Assembly: GCF_014595955.1 (NCBI RefSeq)
Contig: NZ_JABVCF010000001.1
Span: 248,001-312,000, forward strand
Source of the DNA: Pseudaminobacter soli (ex Zhang et al. 2022)
GTDB lineage: Bacteria; Pseudomonadota; Alphaproteobacteria; Rhizobiales; Rhizobiaceae
DNA: 64,000 nucleotides
Direction of reading: 5' to 3'
Below, piece after piece: positions 25,519 through 36,891 of this stretch (position 1 is its first letter; each line of letters begins with the position of its first letter). A program made the translations under genes and the position numbers. The notes beneath the pieces are model-generated. The model did no database searches. It was not told where the DNA came from and was given only the letters and a program-made list of their open reading frames with translations.

Positions 25519-26769
25519 TCACCCGAAAAACTTGCGCGCCTTCTCGAGCGCCTCGACCAGTATGTCGACCTCTTCGCGCGTATTGTACATCGCGAACGAG
25601 GCCCTGCATGTAGACGTCACGCCAAAACGCTTCAGCAGCGGCTGGGCGCAATGCGTTCCGGCCCTGACCGCGACACCTTGCCGGTCGATGACCATGGCGA
25701 CGTCGTGCGCGTGAATGCCCTGCAGTTCGAACGAGACGAGAGCCCCCTTCTGCGGCGCATCGCCGAAGATGCGAAGCGAGTTGATGGAGCGCAGCCGCTC
25801 GTGCGCATAGGCCTTCAGTTCGGCTTCATGGGCGGCGATGCGGTCGCGGCCGATCGAATCCATGTAGTCGAGCGCCGCGCCCAGGCCGATCGCCTGCACG
25901 ATCGGCGGGGTGCCCGCCTCGAATCGGTGCGGCGGGTCGTTGTAGGTCACCTCGTCTTCGGTGACGTCGAGGATCATCTCTCCGCCGCCGTGGAACGGGC
26001 GCATGGTCTGCAGCATCTCGCGCTTGCCATAGAGGACGCCGATGCCGGTCGGACCGTAAACCTTATGACCGGTGAAAACGTAGAAATCGCAGTCGAGGTC
26101 GCGCACGTCGACATGCATATGGACGGCCGCCTGGCTGCCGTCGACCAGGACCGGAATGCCGCGCGAATGGGCGATGCGTACGATCTCCTTGATCGGGGTT
26201 ATGGTCCCGAGCGCGTTGGACATATGCGTGATCGCCACCAGCTTCGTGCGGCTGGTCAGGCTCTTCTCGAAGTCGTCGAGGTGCAGTTCGCCAAGATCGT
26301 CGACCGGCACCCAGACGAGTTTGGCGCCTTGGCGCTCGCGGATGAAATGCCAAGGTACGATGTTGGAATGGTGCTCCATGATCGAGAGCACGATCTCGTC
26401 GCCCTCGCCAATGTTCGGCATGCCCCAGGAATGCGCGACGAGATTGATCGCGGATGTCGTGTTCGAGGTGAAGATGATCTCGTCGATGGAGCCGGCGTTC
26501 AGGAACCGGCGCACCGATTCGCGCGACTTTTCATAGGCATCGGTCGCGGCGTTAGAGAGGAAGTGCAGCCCGCGGTGTACGTTGGCATATTCCTGGGCAT
26601 AGGCGTGCTGGATCGTATCCAGCACAATTTTCGGCTTCTGGGCGGAGGCGCCGTTGTCGAGATAGACGAGCGGCTTGCCGTACACCTGCCGCGACAGGAT
26701 CGGGAAGTCGCGACGGATCGCCTCGACGTCGTAGGGCTTGTATTCGACCTTCTGGTCCATGGCGGACAT
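25519..26769 (-). CDS. sufS: SufS class II cysteine desulfurase
   Basis: 416 residues. Mobilises sulfur from cysteine for SufBCD. The PLP lysine is in VFTGHKVYGPTGIGVLYGK (about residue 234) and the catalytic Cys in VRAGTHCAQPLLKRFG (about residue 372). The N-terminal IRRDFPILSRQVYGKPLVYL is typical. It lies 155 bases downstream of sufD, the largest gap in the operon. A separate SufE or SufU partner is not in the window. Confidence 0.95.
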   Translation of the reverse strand: MSAMDQKVEYKPYDVEAIRRDFPILSRQVYGKPLVYLDNGASAQKPKIVLDTIQHAYAQEYANVHRGLHFLSNAATDAYEKSRESVRRFLNAGSIDEIIFTSNTTSAINLVAHSWGMPNIGEGDEIVLSIMEHHSNIVPWHFIRERQGAKLVWVPVDDLGELHLDDFEKSLTSRTKLVAITHMSNALGTITPIKEIVRIAHSRGIPVLVDGSQAAVHMHVDVRDLDCDFYVFTGHKVYGPTGIGVLYGKREMLQTMRPFHGGGEMILDVTEDEVTYNDPPHRFEAGTPPIVQAIGLGAALDYMDSIGRDRIAAHEAELKAYAHERLRSINSLRIFGDAPQKGALVSFELQGIHAHDVAMVIDRQGVAVRAGTHCAQPLLKRFGVTSTCRASFAMYNTREEVDILVEALEKARKFFG

Positions 26770-26923
26770 CCGTATCTAAAGTGCGTCCTCGAAGCTTCCT
26801 GCGCTCGCTCCTCAGGAGAGGGAGGTTGGCGCCGGCCTGACACCGTTACCCCCTTTCCCTGCGAGAGTGAGGGAAGAGGGCGTCAACGTGGCGGGAGGCC
26901 CGGAGGCCGCATCATCATACTAG

Positions 26924-28192
26924 CTACCCGTGCTCGGCGAACCACTGGTGAAGCCTTGCCTCCAGCGCCTCTACGATCGTCTCATCTTCGAGTTCCTCGA
27001 TCACCGACGCCACGAACGCCTCCACCAGCAGGCCTCGCGCGGTCTTCTCGTCGATGCCGCGTGCCATCAAATAAAACAGATGGTTGCGGTCGATCTCGGT
27101 CACCGTCGCACCATGGCCGCAGGCTACGTCGTCAGCGAAGATCTCCAACTCCGGCTTGGTAGAGAACTCGGCGTCATCCGACAGAAGCAGAGTATTGCAC
27201 GCCATCTTCGCGTCGGTCTTCTGCGCGATCTGGTGAACGTTGATGCGCCCCTGGAACACGCCCCGCGCCTTGCCCGTCACGACGTTGCGGACGAGTTCGC
27301 GCGAACCGGTATGCGGCACCGTGTGGTCAAGAACCATGGTCAGGTCCGTGTGGGTGTCGCCGGCGAGCAGGTTGACGCCACGGAGTTGGAAATCAGAGCC
27401 CTCCCCCTTCGCCACAACGCGCACTTCCTGTCGCACCAGCTTGCCGCCGGCGTTCATGACGAAGAGCGTGAGCTTCGCGTTCTTGCCGATCCAGGCATTG
27501 AACTGGCCAAGATGAGTGGCCGTCTCCGGCTGCTCCTGCACGATCACGTAAAGAACGTCGCTGTCGTCGCCGACCACCAGATTAGCGACGGAGGTGACGA
27601 ACCCGGCGCCGGCGCCTGTCTGCCGCTCCACGATGGTGGCCTTCACGCCGTTGCCGACCCGCACGGGCAAGCGGACATGCGCCTGGCCTCCGCCCTGCAC
27701 GTTCTGCAGTTCGATCGGCCGCTCGACCATGACGCCGTCAGCAATATCGACGAACCAGCCATCGCGCACGAAGGCGGCGTTCAGCGCGCCGATCGCATCG
27801 TCGTCGCCCTGCGGAACAAGCGCCTGCGCAAGGCTGCCATCGGCAAGCTTATCGCGGACGGGGCGAAAGGTAACGCCCTCCAGCGCAGGTGCAGCGCCGG
27901 AAGCAGCCCCGACCAGCATCGGCAGCACGACGGAACCATCAAGTACGGGTGCAAGGACCTCAGCATGCCCATGGGCATCGTAGGTCGGAACCGAGGACAG
28001 CAGCCGGCGCATGTCGGTGTAATGCCATGACTCAACCCGCCGGGTGGGAAGGCCCTGCTTCAGGACCTCCATGGCCTCGTCGCGCCGGATAACCACTGAC
28101 TCGTTTCCGGGAAGGTCCGAGCAGCGCTCGGCGAAAGCCTCGATGAGGGCGGCTTCCGCCGGCGTTCGAAGGATTGTTGCGTGCATGTTCAT
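26924..28192 (-). CDS. sufD: SufD Fe-S cluster scaffold subunit
   Basis: 422 residues, SufBD family beta-helix protein that partners SufB and SufC. The conserved C-terminal half includes KTDAKMACNTLLLSDDAEF, PELEIFADDVACGHGATV and the REARGLLVEAF-like end (KTARGLLVEAFVASVIEEL). The ATG at 28192 has AGGTGACGG upstream. A GTG at 28201 abutting the sufC stop is the alternative. The order sufB-C-D is standard for Rhizobiales. Confidence 0.94.
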   Translation of the reverse strand: MNMHATILRTPAEAALIEAFAERCSDLPGNESVVIRRDEAMEVLKQGLPTRRVESWHYTDMRRLLSSVPTYDAHGHAEVLAPVLDGSVVLPMLVGAASGAAPALEGVTFRPVRDKLADGSLAQALVPQGDDDAIGALNAAFVRDGWFVDIADGVMVERPIELQNVQGGGQAHVRLPVRVGNGVKATIVERQTGAGAGFVTSVANLVVGDDSDVLYVIVQEQPETATHLGQFNAWIGKNAKLTLFVMNAGGKLVRQEVRVVAKGEGSDFQLRGVNLLAGDTHTDLTMVLDHTVPHTGSRELVRNVVTGKARGVFQGRINVHQIAQKTDAKMACNTLLLSDDAEFSTKPELEIFADDVACGHGATVTEIDRNHLFYLMARGIDEKTARGLLVEAFVASVIEELEDETIVEALEARLHQWFAEHG

Positions 28193-28201
28193 GGCCGTCA
28201 C

Positions 28202-28957
28202 CTATGCGGCCTCTTCGACGATCGCGGCATAGCCGTTGGCCTCGAGTTCGCTCGCCAGCGTCTTGTCGCCCGAGCGCACCACCTGGCCCCTGTAGAGGAC
28301 GTGCACGGTGTCCGGCACGATGTATTCGAGCAGGCGCTGATAGTGGGTGATCACGACCATGGCTCGGTCAGGCGAGCGCAGCGCGTTGACGCCTTCCGCC
28401 ACGATCTTGAGCGCGTCGATGTCGAGACCCGAATCGGTCTCGTCGAGCACGCAGAGCTTCGGCTGAAGGAGCTTCATCTGCAGGATCTCGGCGCGCTTCT
28501 TCTCGCCACCGGAGAAGCCGACGTTGAGCGGCCGCTTCAGCATCCCCATCTCGATATCGAGCGAGCCGGCGGCCTCCTTCACGCGCTTCAGCAGTTCCGG
28601 AACCTTCAGCGGTTCCTCGCCGCGCGCCTTGCGCTGGGCGTTGAGCGCCACCTTCAGGAACTCCATGGTGGCGACGCCCGGTATCTCCAGCGGATACTGG
28701 AAGGCGAGGAAGATGCCGGCGGCGGCGCGCTCTGCCGGATCCATCTCGAGGACGGACTCCCCGTTGTAGAGAACATCGCCTTCTGTGACCTCGTAGTCCT
28801 CGCGGCCCGCAAGGATGTAGGACAGCGTCGACTTGCCGGAGCCGTTCGGCCCCATGATCGCCGCAACCTCGCCGGCCTTCACCGTAAGGTTCAGCCCGCG
28901 AATGATCTCGACGCCGGTATCGGCGATGCGGGCGTGGAGGTTCTTGATTTCAAGCAT
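28202..28957 (-). CDS. sufC: SufC ABC-type ATPase
   Basis: 251 residues. The soluble ATPase of the SufBCD scaffold. Walker A is MGPNGSGKSTLSYIL (about residues 34-48), the signature is VGFSGGEKKRAEIL (about 149-162) and Walker B is LCVLDETDSGLDIDAL (about 168-183). Good ribosome site (GGGAAGACA). Overlaps the tail of a 51-codon reading frame that fills the gap after sufB. Confidence 0.96.
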   Translation of the reverse strand: MLEIKNLHARIADTGVEIIRGLNLTVKAGEVAAIMGPNGSGKSTLSYILAGREDYEVTEGDVLYNGESVLEMDPAERAAAGIFLAFQYPLEIPGVATMEFLKVALNAQRKARGEEPLKVPELLKRVKEAAGSLDIEMGMLKRPLNVGFSGGEKKRAEILQMKLLQPKLCVLDETDSGLDIDALKIVAEGVNALRSPDRAMVVITHYQRLLEYIVPDTVHVLYRGQVVRSGDKTLASELEANGYAAIVEEAA

Positions 28958-29104
28958 TGTCTTCCCTTTTACCTGCGTGCTCCGCTAGCATCCTCAGCGT
29001 CTCACGCACGTGTCGTCTTGTGGCCTGCAGGCTCAACTTCATTCGATCGAGGTCCCGTCGGATCGCCAGCACATGGTCCAGCGTTTCGCGCGAGGTCTCA
29101 AAAA

Positions 29105-29105
<1 letters not shown>
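28950..29105 (-). CDS. possible small coiled-coil peptide between sufB and sufC (non-standard start)
   Basis: A 51-codon frame spanning the sufB-sufC gap, from an ATT overlapping the sufB TAA to a TGA inside the sufC start. The peptide (SRETLDHVLAIRRDLDRMK, then LSLQATRRHVRETLRML) is strongly helical and amphipathic, unlike chance DNA. It has no ATG at its head; candidates are the ATT, a GTG at 29072 and an ATG at 29042, none with a convincing ribosome site. It could be a real coupled gene, a remnant, or a coincidence of composition. Confidence 0.3.
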
Positions 29106-30640
<1,535 letters not shown>

Positions 30641-30778
30641 CGCGTTCTCCATCCATGCCGGGTTCAAGGCCCGGCCGTTTTCAAACTATGGCACCGCCGC
30701 GCGGCGTGCCTCGGATATAGTGTGCCCGTGACAAGATTTCACGGGCCATTCGGTCGCGGTGCACGATCCGGCAACACC

Positions 30779-31942
30779 TTAAGCGGCTTGCTGGGTCTTG
30801 TTCCTTCGCGACACGATCTGCTCCAGCACAGCCTCAAAGCGAGCGATGTCCTCCTCACTCGTCCCCTCGCCGATCGAGACGCGCAAGCCTCCTTCCGGTT
30901 GCGTGACGCCCATTGCCTTGAGAACATGGCTCGGACCGACCTTCCCCGAGGAGCAGGCCGAACCGGCGGAAAGGGAAATCCCGGCCAGATCGAAGGCGAT
31001 CTGTGCAGTTTCGGCCTTCACGCCGGGCACCGCGAAGAACACGGTATTGGCGATCCGGTCAACGCTCCGTCCGAAGATTTCCGCATCCGGCGCGAGCCGC
31101 AGGACCGAACCCACGATCCGGTCGCGTAGAGAGCGCAACGAACCCACGTGGTCCAGCGCGCTCCGCGCTCGTTTGGCGGCCGCGCCGAAACCGGCGATAC
31201 CGGGCAGATTCTCGGTCCCGGCCCGGAATCCCTTTTCCTGGCCACCACCCGCTACAAGCGGATTCGGCATCATCAGATTGGAGCGTCCGACGAACGCACC
31301 TACGCCTTTCGGGCCGCCGATCTTGTGCGCGGACAGGATCAGGAAATCTCCGCAACCATCCGTCAGGTCGAGGGAAATCCTTCCTGCAGCCTGCACCGCG
31401 TCGAGGACGAGCACCCCGCCTGCTGCCTTCACCACCTCCGCAATCTCGCCAGCCGGCTGGATCACCCCGCTCTCATTGTTTGCGAGATGGACCGCAACCA
31501 GCGGCAGGCCCTCGGCAGCATCGTGCGCCTGCAGTGCGGCCTTCAGTTCGTCCAGCCGCAGCAGCCCATTCGAATCGACGCCGATGGGAGTGATCCGCTC
31601 GGCCGGGAATCGGCCTCCGGACAGCAGGCAGGGATGGTCGGCAGTGCAGACATAGAGATGCGAGAGCCTGAGCGGCGCGCGGCCGAGCCGCCAATCCGGG
31701 GTGAGCAGAGTGGTTGACGCTTCGGTTGCGCCGGACGTGAAGACGACGTTCTCGGGCGAGCCGCCCACGAGAGCTGCCACGTCTGCTCGCGCCGTCTCGA
31801 TGATCCGCCGCGCGGCCCGGCCTTCCGCATGCACGGAGGACGGGTTGCCGACCAGGTCCAACGCCGCGAGCGCCGCCTGCCGCGCCTCGGGGAGCAGAGG
31901 CGCGGTGGCGTTGTAATCGAGATAGACGCGTCGCTCAGCCAT
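30779..31942 (-). CDS. class I (NifS/IscS-type) cysteine desulfurase, first gene of suf operon
   Basis: 387 residues. PLP enzyme providing persulfide sulfur. Seen: RRVYLDYNATAPLLPEARQA at the N-terminus, the PLP lysine in LILSAHKIGGPKGVGAFV (about residue 198) and the catalytic Cys in LSAGSACSSGKVGPSH (about 326). In Rhizobiales this second desulfurase (often called sufS2) opens the suf operon. The ATG at 31942 has AGAAGGAAA upstream; the frame to 32035 is not supported. An Irr/ICE-like box lies about 100 bases upstream. Confidence 0.93.
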   Translation of the reverse strand: MAERRVYLDYNATAPLLPEARQAALAALDLVGNPSSVHAEGRAARRIIETARADVAALVGGSPENVVFTSGATEASTTLLTPDWRLGRAPLRLSHLYVCTADHPCLLSGGRFPAERITPIGVDSNGLLRLDELKAALQAHDAAEGLPLVAVHLANNESGVIQPAGEIAEVVKAAGGVLVLDAVQAAGRISLDLTDGCGDFLILSAHKIGGPKGVGAFVGRSNLMMPNPLVAGGGQEKGFRAGTENLPGIAGFGAAAKRARSALDHVGSLRSLRDRIVGSVLRLAPDAEIFGRSVDRIANTVFFAVPGVKAETAQIAFDLAGISLSAGSACSSGKVGPSHVLKAMGVTQPEGGLRVSIGEGTSEEDIARFEAVLEQIVSRRNKTQQAA

Positions 31943-32038
31943 TTTCCTTCTGATCGAATGAGCCCGGCGCGGACGTCGCAATTTCCTTGAATTTGCGAGG
32001 CCATACGCCCTATGTACGCGCAAAAGCTCGCGCATCAG

Positions 32039-32055
32039 TTTTGAAACGTTCTAAA
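32039..32055. promoter_or_regulatory. Irr control element (ICE)-like box
   Basis: TTTTGAA-ACG-TTCTAAA matches the TTTAGAA-N3-TTCTAAA dyad described for Irr in Rhizobiales at all but one position. It sits 97 bases upstream of the first suf gene on the minus strand and 86 bases upstream of the divergent hydrolase ATG. Irr control of suf genes is known in the group from comparative genomics, so the location is fitting. Binding is inferred, not shown. Confidence 0.65.
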
Positions 32056-32140
32056 CTAGCTTTAGGTAGGCGCGTCCGTCTCGTCAAGTCGAAGCCGGAC
32101 GACTGAATGCGCAGCAGCGTTGGAATTTGTGGAGTCAGGA

Positions 32141-32815
32141 ATGCCTGAAGTCATCTTTGCCGGTCCCGCGGGCCGTCTCGAGGGACGCTATCAGCCGTCG
32201 ACCGAAAAAAATGCGCCGATCGCGATCATCCTGCATCCGCACCCGCAGTTCGGCGGGACGATGAACAACAAGATCGTCTACGACCTGTTCTACATCTTCC
32301 AGAAGCGCAATTTCACGACGCTGCGGTTCAATTTCCGCAGCATCGGCCGCAGCCAGGGCGAGTTCGACCACGGCATGGGCGAGCTTTCGGATGCAGCGGC
32401 CGCGCTCGACTGGATCCAGTCGCTTCACCCGGATTCGAAGAGCTGCTGGGTTGCCGGATACTCGTTTGGCGCCTGGATCGGCATGCAGCTCCTGATGCGT
32501 CGTCCCGAGATCGAGGGCTTCATCTCGGTCGCGCCGCAGCCCAACACCTACGACTTCTCCTTCCTGGCGCCCTGCCCCTCGTCCGGCCTGATCATCCACG
32601 GCGATGCGGACAAGGTCGCGCCCGCCAAGGACGTCCAGACGCTGGTGGACAAGCTGCATACCCAGAAGGGCATCACCATCACGCAGAAGACGATTCCGGG
32701 CGCCAATCACTTCTTCTCGAACGATCCGCAGCTCTTGATCGACGAGTGCGCCGACTATCTCGACAAGCGCCTCGCCGGCCAGCTTGCCGATCCGAAGCCA
32801 AAGCGGCTGCGGTAA
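32141..32815 (+). CDS. alpha/beta hydrolase
   Basis: 224 residues. Nucleophile elbow AGYSFGAWIG (Ser near residue 106), oxyanion region LHPHPQFGGTMNNK near residue 33 and a late His in PGANHFFSND. The IILHPHPQFGG start is typical of a large group of short uncharacterised bacterial hydrolases (often near 220 residues). The ATG at 32141 follows GGAGTCAGGA; seven upstream codons from a TTG are possible. Divergent from the suf operon across the ICE-like box. Followed by a strong terminator. Confidence 0.88.
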   Translation: MPEVIFAGPAGRLEGRYQPSTEKNAPIAIILHPHPQFGGTMNNKIVYDLFYIFQKRNFTTLRFNFRSIGRSQGEFDHGMGELSDAAAALDWIQSLHPDSKSCWVAGYSFGAWIGMQLLMRRPEIEGFISVAPQPNTYDFSFLAPCPSSGLIIHGDADKVAPAKDVQTLVDKLHTQKGITITQKTIPGANHFFSNDPQLLIDECADYLDKRLAGQLADPKPKRLR

Positions 32816-32855
32816 GACTATCCATCAACCGAGTGGGTCTCGAAGGACGCACCTC

Positions 32856-32890
32856 AAAAAGCCCCGGTCGGTACCGACCGGGGCTTTTTG
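32856..32890. terminator. bidirectional rho-independent terminator
   Basis: A perfect 10-base-pair GC-rich stem (GCCCCGGTCG with CGACCGGGGC, 32861-32884) around a GTAC loop, flanked by AAAAA on the left and TTTTT on the right. It can stop the hydrolase transcript on the plus strand and the esterase-like transcript on the minus strand. Confidence 0.93.
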
Positions 32891-32909
32891 CAAGCTTGGG
32901 AGGAGCTTG

Positions 32910-34280
32910 TCACTTCGCGTTCAGGAACTCGCCCACTTCGAGCAGAACGAACTCGTTGTCGTCGGCCTTTTCGAGCGCGCGACCGGCTGAGAAGGGCAGA
33001 TTGTTGTCGTTACCCACCACGATGTGCGTGGCGTCGACCAGATCCACGTTCTCGATGGTCACGAACGGCATATCGTAGAAGCCCTCGCCGCCACCCTGGC
33101 GCTTCTTGTTGTCGGGGTCGGCGATCTTCAAGAGGTCGATATAGCCGATCTTGCGGGCCGCGCCGCCGGCATTGGCGTCGTTCATTTCGATTTTGTAGAT
33201 GCGCTTGAACTTCGCAGGCTGGTCGAAGCAGTCGGGCTGTGGGTTCTTTGGGTCCGCACAGGCCTTGTCGGCCGTGCCGGCGCCCTGATCCCGCTCGATG
33301 ACGAGGGCAGTCGTCTCATCGATCATGTTGAAATCGCCGATAGCGTCGCCGCCCGCCGATAGAGGATAGAACCAGGTCCGTCCGGTCCAGACCTTCTTGG
33401 CGACGTCGAACTCGATGACGCGCAGTGCCCGGTCGCCTTCCTGCTGTCCTTCGGCCCGCTCCATGGTGCCATCCGGCGTGAACAGCGCCCCTTCCAGCAA
33501 GGCGTAGAGCTTGCTGCCGTCCTTGGACTGGGCAAGGCCCTCGAAGCCGCCAGATCGCTTCACGTTGAAGGCAGGAGTGGGCAGCGATGGGTTGGCCTGC
33601 AGCGTCAGCCTCGGGTGGTCTGGCGACACTACCGGATTGCCGTCCACGACGGTGTCGATCACGTCGGTCAGTCGGCCGTCCAGATCGAACTTGAGGAGAT
33701 AGGGACCGAACTCTTCGCCGATCCAAAAACCGTCGGCGACCGGCTGGATCGACTCGACATCGAAGTCGCCGCCGGTAAGGAAGCGCGTGTCGCTGCCTTC
33801 CAGCACGATCGGGAACGGCGCCTTCCTATCAGGATCGGTCAGGAAAAAGGTCTGCTTCCGGTCGACTGCGCCGGTCTTCCAATCGAAGCCGACGCGATGC
33901 ACCATCAGCGCCGCGTCGGTCGAGTTGAGCTTGTTGCCGAAGCCGTTATCGGAGAGCGTCCAGAACGTTCCGTCGCCGGCATTCTTGATGCCCGAGAAGC
34001 CCTGTACGGGCTGGCCATCAAAAGGCAGCGACAGGCCGGTGAGGCGCACGCCGTCCTTGCCGGGCACAGAGCCCAACTCTATGGCGCGCTTGCGGTCCGG
34101 CGTGCTGAACTTGCCGGAGGTCTGCAGGTGCTCCGGCGCATTCTCGGGGGCCTTGATGACCGTGTCGGCGGGCAGGATGGCATGGCCGGCCAGCTTGGCA
34201 GGGAACTCCTTCTCGTCGGCTGCTGCAGAGCCGAGCGTGAGGATCAGGAGAGCGGTTGTCGATAGAAGCGAGCGTCGCAT
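32910..34280 (-). CDS. exported esterase-like/phytase-like beta-propeller protein
   Basis: 456 residues with a signal peptide (residues 1-21, LLSTTALLILTLGSAAA). The mature part matches the esterase-like activity of phytase domain: FSGIKNAGDGTFWTLSDNGF near residue 100, GGDFDVESIQPVADGFWIGEE about 175, FEGLAQSKDGSKLYALLEGA about 240 and VIERDQGAGTADKAC about 320. Likely periplasmic or secreted; substrate unknown (phosphoester hydrolase suggested by the family name only). The start at 34280 begins the signal peptide; a longer frame to 34448 is unsupported. Confidence 0.88.
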   Translation of the reverse strand: MRRSLLSTTALLILTLGSAAADEKEFPAKLAGHAILPADTVIKAPENAPEHLQTSGKFSTPDRKRAIELGSVPGKDGVRLTGLSLPFDGQPVQGFSGIKNAGDGTFWTLSDNGFGNKLNSTDAALMVHRVGFDWKTGAVDRKQTFFLTDPDRKAPFPIVLEGSDTRFLTGGDFDVESIQPVADGFWIGEEFGPYLLKFDLDGRLTDVIDTVVDGNPVVSPDHPRLTLQANPSLPTPAFNVKRSGGFEGLAQSKDGSKLYALLEGALFTPDGTMERAEGQQEGDRALRVIEFDVAKKVWTGRTWFYPLSAGGDAIGDFNMIDETTALVIERDQGAGTADKACADPKNPQPDCFDQPAKFKRIYKIEMNDANAGGAARKIGYIDLLKIADPDNKKRQGGGEGFYDMPFVTIENVDLVDATHIVVGNDNNLPFSAGRALEKADDNEFVLLEVGEFLNAK

Positions 34281-34393
34281 GGTGCTACCCGGGTTTTGAG
34301 GATCGAAACACGGGCGAGCTAGGACGCGAGGGTGAAGGGCGGATAACAGTTCTATGAAGCTTTGATCACAGCGTGCGCCGCCCCCCATCCCGG

Positions 34394-35530
34394 TCAGTCT
34401 GTCAGAAGCGCGTCCGCAAACACCCCACCCGTGACCGCCTCCCGACACCCGGTGGTCGACGGGAAGGTGAGCGGCAGGCCCCGCAGCGAGCGCACCGCGA
34501 GATAGGCCCAGGCCTCCGCTTCCATGGAGTCGCCGTTAAGGCCGACGTCCTCGGCAAGCACGACCTCGCCGCCCTTCTGTTGAGCGCCATCCCGCAGGTC
34601 GGCGACGATGTGCGGATTCTTACGCCCGCCGCCGCACAGGATCCAGAGTTTCGGATGCTCCGCTACGTACTCGGCCGATTGCAGGATCGCTCGCGCGGAG
34701 ACCGCAGCAAGCGTCCGGGCGCCATCCGCCAGCTCGAGTCCTTCAGCAAGATCCAGCGTGAAGTCGTTGCGGTCCAAGGATTTCGGTCCGCCCCGAAGGA
34801 AGAAGGGGCCTTCGAGGTAAGCGTCCACGACGCCATCGATGACGCCGCCCTCACTGGCGATCGAGCCGCCCGCATCGAACGGCACGCCGCCTTCGCGCGC
34901 CACCCACTGGTCGATCAGCGTGTTGCCAGGGCCGCTGTCGAAGGCCACCGGCTCTCCTTGCGTGGGAACATAGGTGATGTTCGAAATCCCGCCGATGTTG
35001 ACGAAGCAGATTGGCCGCTTGTCAGAATGCTGGCCCTTGAGCGAGCGCGCCAGCGCGGCGTGATATGCCGGCACCAGCGGCGCGCCCTGCCCCCCATGTG
35101 CCATGTCGTTGGCGCGCATGTCGCTGACCACAGGCCGGCCGGTGAGTTTCGCCAGCAGGGGTCCGTCACCAAGTTGTACCGTCAGGCCCTGGTCCGGGCG
35201 GTGCAGCACCGTCTGGCCATGGAAGCCGATCACGTCCGGTTTGCTCCATTCCGGTCCAACGTCCCGGAGGAAAGCAGAGACCGCATCGGCATGGCGGATC
35301 GTGATCTCACGTTCCAGCTCGGCCAGGACGCCGGGGCGGTCGTCCCGCCGAACCATCGCCTTCGCCTCCTCCAAGCCGGACTCCAGCCGCCTGCGAAATG
35401 CCGCGTCATACGGCACGAAATAGGACGGGCCGCGCTCCACGATATCGTCGCCGTCGGTCCTTAGAATCGCCAGGTCGATGCCGTCCATCGACGTGCCGCT
35501 CATCAGCCCCATCGCGCAGCGAACGCTCAT
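34394..35530 (-). CDS. anmK: anhydro-N-acetylmuramic acid kinase (AnmK)
   Basis: 378 residues. Phosphorylates and opens 1,6-anhydroMurNAc during cell-wall recycling. The ATP-binding N-terminus [17 protein letters not shown] is diagnostic. The catalytic Asp region is in [20 protein letters not shown], preceded by VGFHGQTV-like ([13 protein letters not shown]) and [12 protein letters not shown]. Strong GAGGGG ribosome site. Divergent from tyrS, an arrangement common in alphaproteobacteria. Confidence 0.95.
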   Translation of the reverse strand: MSVRCAMGLMSGTSMDGIDLAILRTDGDDIVERGPSYFVPYDAAFRRRLESGLEEAKAMVRRDDRPGVLAELEREITIRHADAVSAFLRDVGPEWSKPDVIGFHGQTVLHRPDQGLTVQLGDGPLLAKLTGRPVVSDMRANDMAHGGQGAPLVPAYHAALARSLKGQHSDKRPICFVNIGGISNITYVPTQGEPVAFDSGPGNTLIDQWVAREGGVPFDAGGSIASEGGVIDGVVDAYLEGPFFLRGGPKSLDRNDFTLDLAEGLELADGARTLAAVSARAILQSAEYVAEHPKLWILCGGGRKNPHIVADLRDGAQQKGGEVVLAEDVGLNGDSMEAEAWAYLAVRSLRGLPLTFPSTTGCREAVTGGVFADALLTD

Positions 35531-35635
35531 TCGGTCCCCTCATCCTTGTGATTCCCCGGGCCGCGATGCTAAAGCGCGCTGCACCCCGAGCCAATCGCGG
35601 CAGTTCGCCTGCAAGCCCATCCGGAACTATCGCCC

Positions 35636-36889
35636 ATGTCCGCCTTCAAGTCCGATTACCTGCGCATCCTCTCCGAACGCGGCTTCATCCACCAGATTTC
35701 GGACGAGCAGGGCCTTGACGACCTTTTCCGTACACAGACGGTCACGGCCTATATCGGCTTCGATCCGACGGCGCCGAGCCTCCATGCCGGCGGGTTGATC
35801 CAGATCATGATGCTGCATTGGATGCAGGCGACCGGCCACCGGCCGATCGCGCTGATGGGCGGCGGCACGGGCATGGTCGGCGACCCGTCCTTCAAGGACG
35901 AAGCGCGGCAATTGATGACGCCGGAGACGATCGCGGCCAACATCGCCTCCATCAAGACGGTCTTCTCCAGCTACCTCAATTTCGGCGAAGGCCCGAAGGA
36001 CGCGCTGATGGTCAACAATGCCGACTGGCTGCTGCCCATCAAATATCTGGAGTTCCTGCGCGATGTCGGCCGCCACTTCTCGGTCAATCGTATGCTTTCC
36101 TTCGATTCGGTGAAGCTCCGCCTCGACCGCGAGCAGTCGCTGTCCTTCCTCGAATTCAACTACATGATACTGCAGGCCTACGACTTCGTGGAGCTCAACA
36201 AGCGTTATAGCGTGCGGCTGCAGATGGGCGGCTCCGACCAGTGGGGCAACATCGTCAGCGGCATCGATCTCGGCCATCGCATGGGCACGCCTCAACTCTA
36301 CGCGTTGACCTCCCCGCTGCTGACCACCGCCTCCGGCGTCAAGATGGGCAAATCGCTGGGCGGCGCGGTCTGGCTCAATGCCGACATGCTGGGCGCCTAC
36401 GATTTCTGGCAGTACTGGCGCAACACAGAGGACGCGGATGTCGGCCGCTTCCTCAAGCTCTACACGACGTTGCCGATGGATGAGATCGCCCGGCTCGAAA
36501 GCCTCGGCGGCACCGAAATTAACGATGCGAAGAAGGTGCTCGCCACCGAGGTTACGGCGCTGCTGCATGGGCGCGTGGCCGCCGAGCAGGCTGCCGAGAC
36601 CGCCCGCAAGACCTTTGAGGAAGGCGCGCTGGCCGAAACGCTGCCCACCGTCGAGGTCGAACGCGCAAGCCTCGAGGCGGGGACAGGCATTCTTTCGCTG
36701 TTCGTGAGGGCGGGCCTTGCCGCATCCAACGGCGAAGCGCGGCGTCACGTCCAGGGCGGCGCGGTCCGACTGAACGACCAGCCTGTCAGTGACGACCGCC
36801 GCATGGTGACGCTTGCCGATCTCACGCCGGAAGGCGTGCTGAAACTCTCGCTCGGCAAGAAGAAGCACATCCTGGTCAGAACCGCCTGA
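35636..36889 (+). CDS. tyrS: tyrosyl-tRNA synthetase
   Basis: 417 residues, class Ic synthetase. The HIGH-like motif is PSLHAGG (His at residue 50), and KMSKS appears as KMGKS at residues 236-240. The C-terminal S4 RNA-binding domain (residues about 350-412) includes [20 protein letters not shown]. Length and order are normal. Its stop lies only 2 bases from the stop of the convergent AsmA-like gene, leaving no room for a terminator between them. Confidence 0.97.
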   Translation: MSAFKSDYLRILSERGFIHQISDEQGLDDLFRTQTVTAYIGFDPTAPSLHAGGLIQIMMLHWMQATGHRPIALMGGGTGMVGDPSFKDEARQLMTPETIAANIASIKTVFSSYLNFGEGPKDALMVNNADWLLPIKYLEFLRDVGRHFSVNRMLSFDSVKLRLDREQSLSFLEFNYMILQAYDFVELNKRYSVRLQMGGSDQWGNIVSGIDLGHRMGTPQLYALTSPLLTTASGVKMGKSLGGAVWLNADMLGAYDFWQYWRNTEDADVGRFLKLYTTLPMDEIARLESLGGTEINDAKKVLATEVTALLHGRVAAEQAAETARKTFEEGALAETLPTVEVERASLEAGTGILSLFVRAGLAASNGEARRHVQGGAVRLNDQPVSDDRRMVTLADLTPEGVLKLSLGKKKHILVRTA

Positions 36890-36891
36890 CC

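Noticed and set aside
26770-26923. Possible intergenic repeat between sufD and sufS (GGAGAGGGAGG and CTTTCCCTGCGAGAG-like stretches)
   Set aside because: Resembles degenerate palindromic repeats of rhizobial genomes, but only one copy is visible here and the symmetry is imperfect.
25462-27162. 566-codon plus-strand frame across sufT, sufS and the sufD end
   Set aside because: Antisense shadow of clearly identified suf genes.
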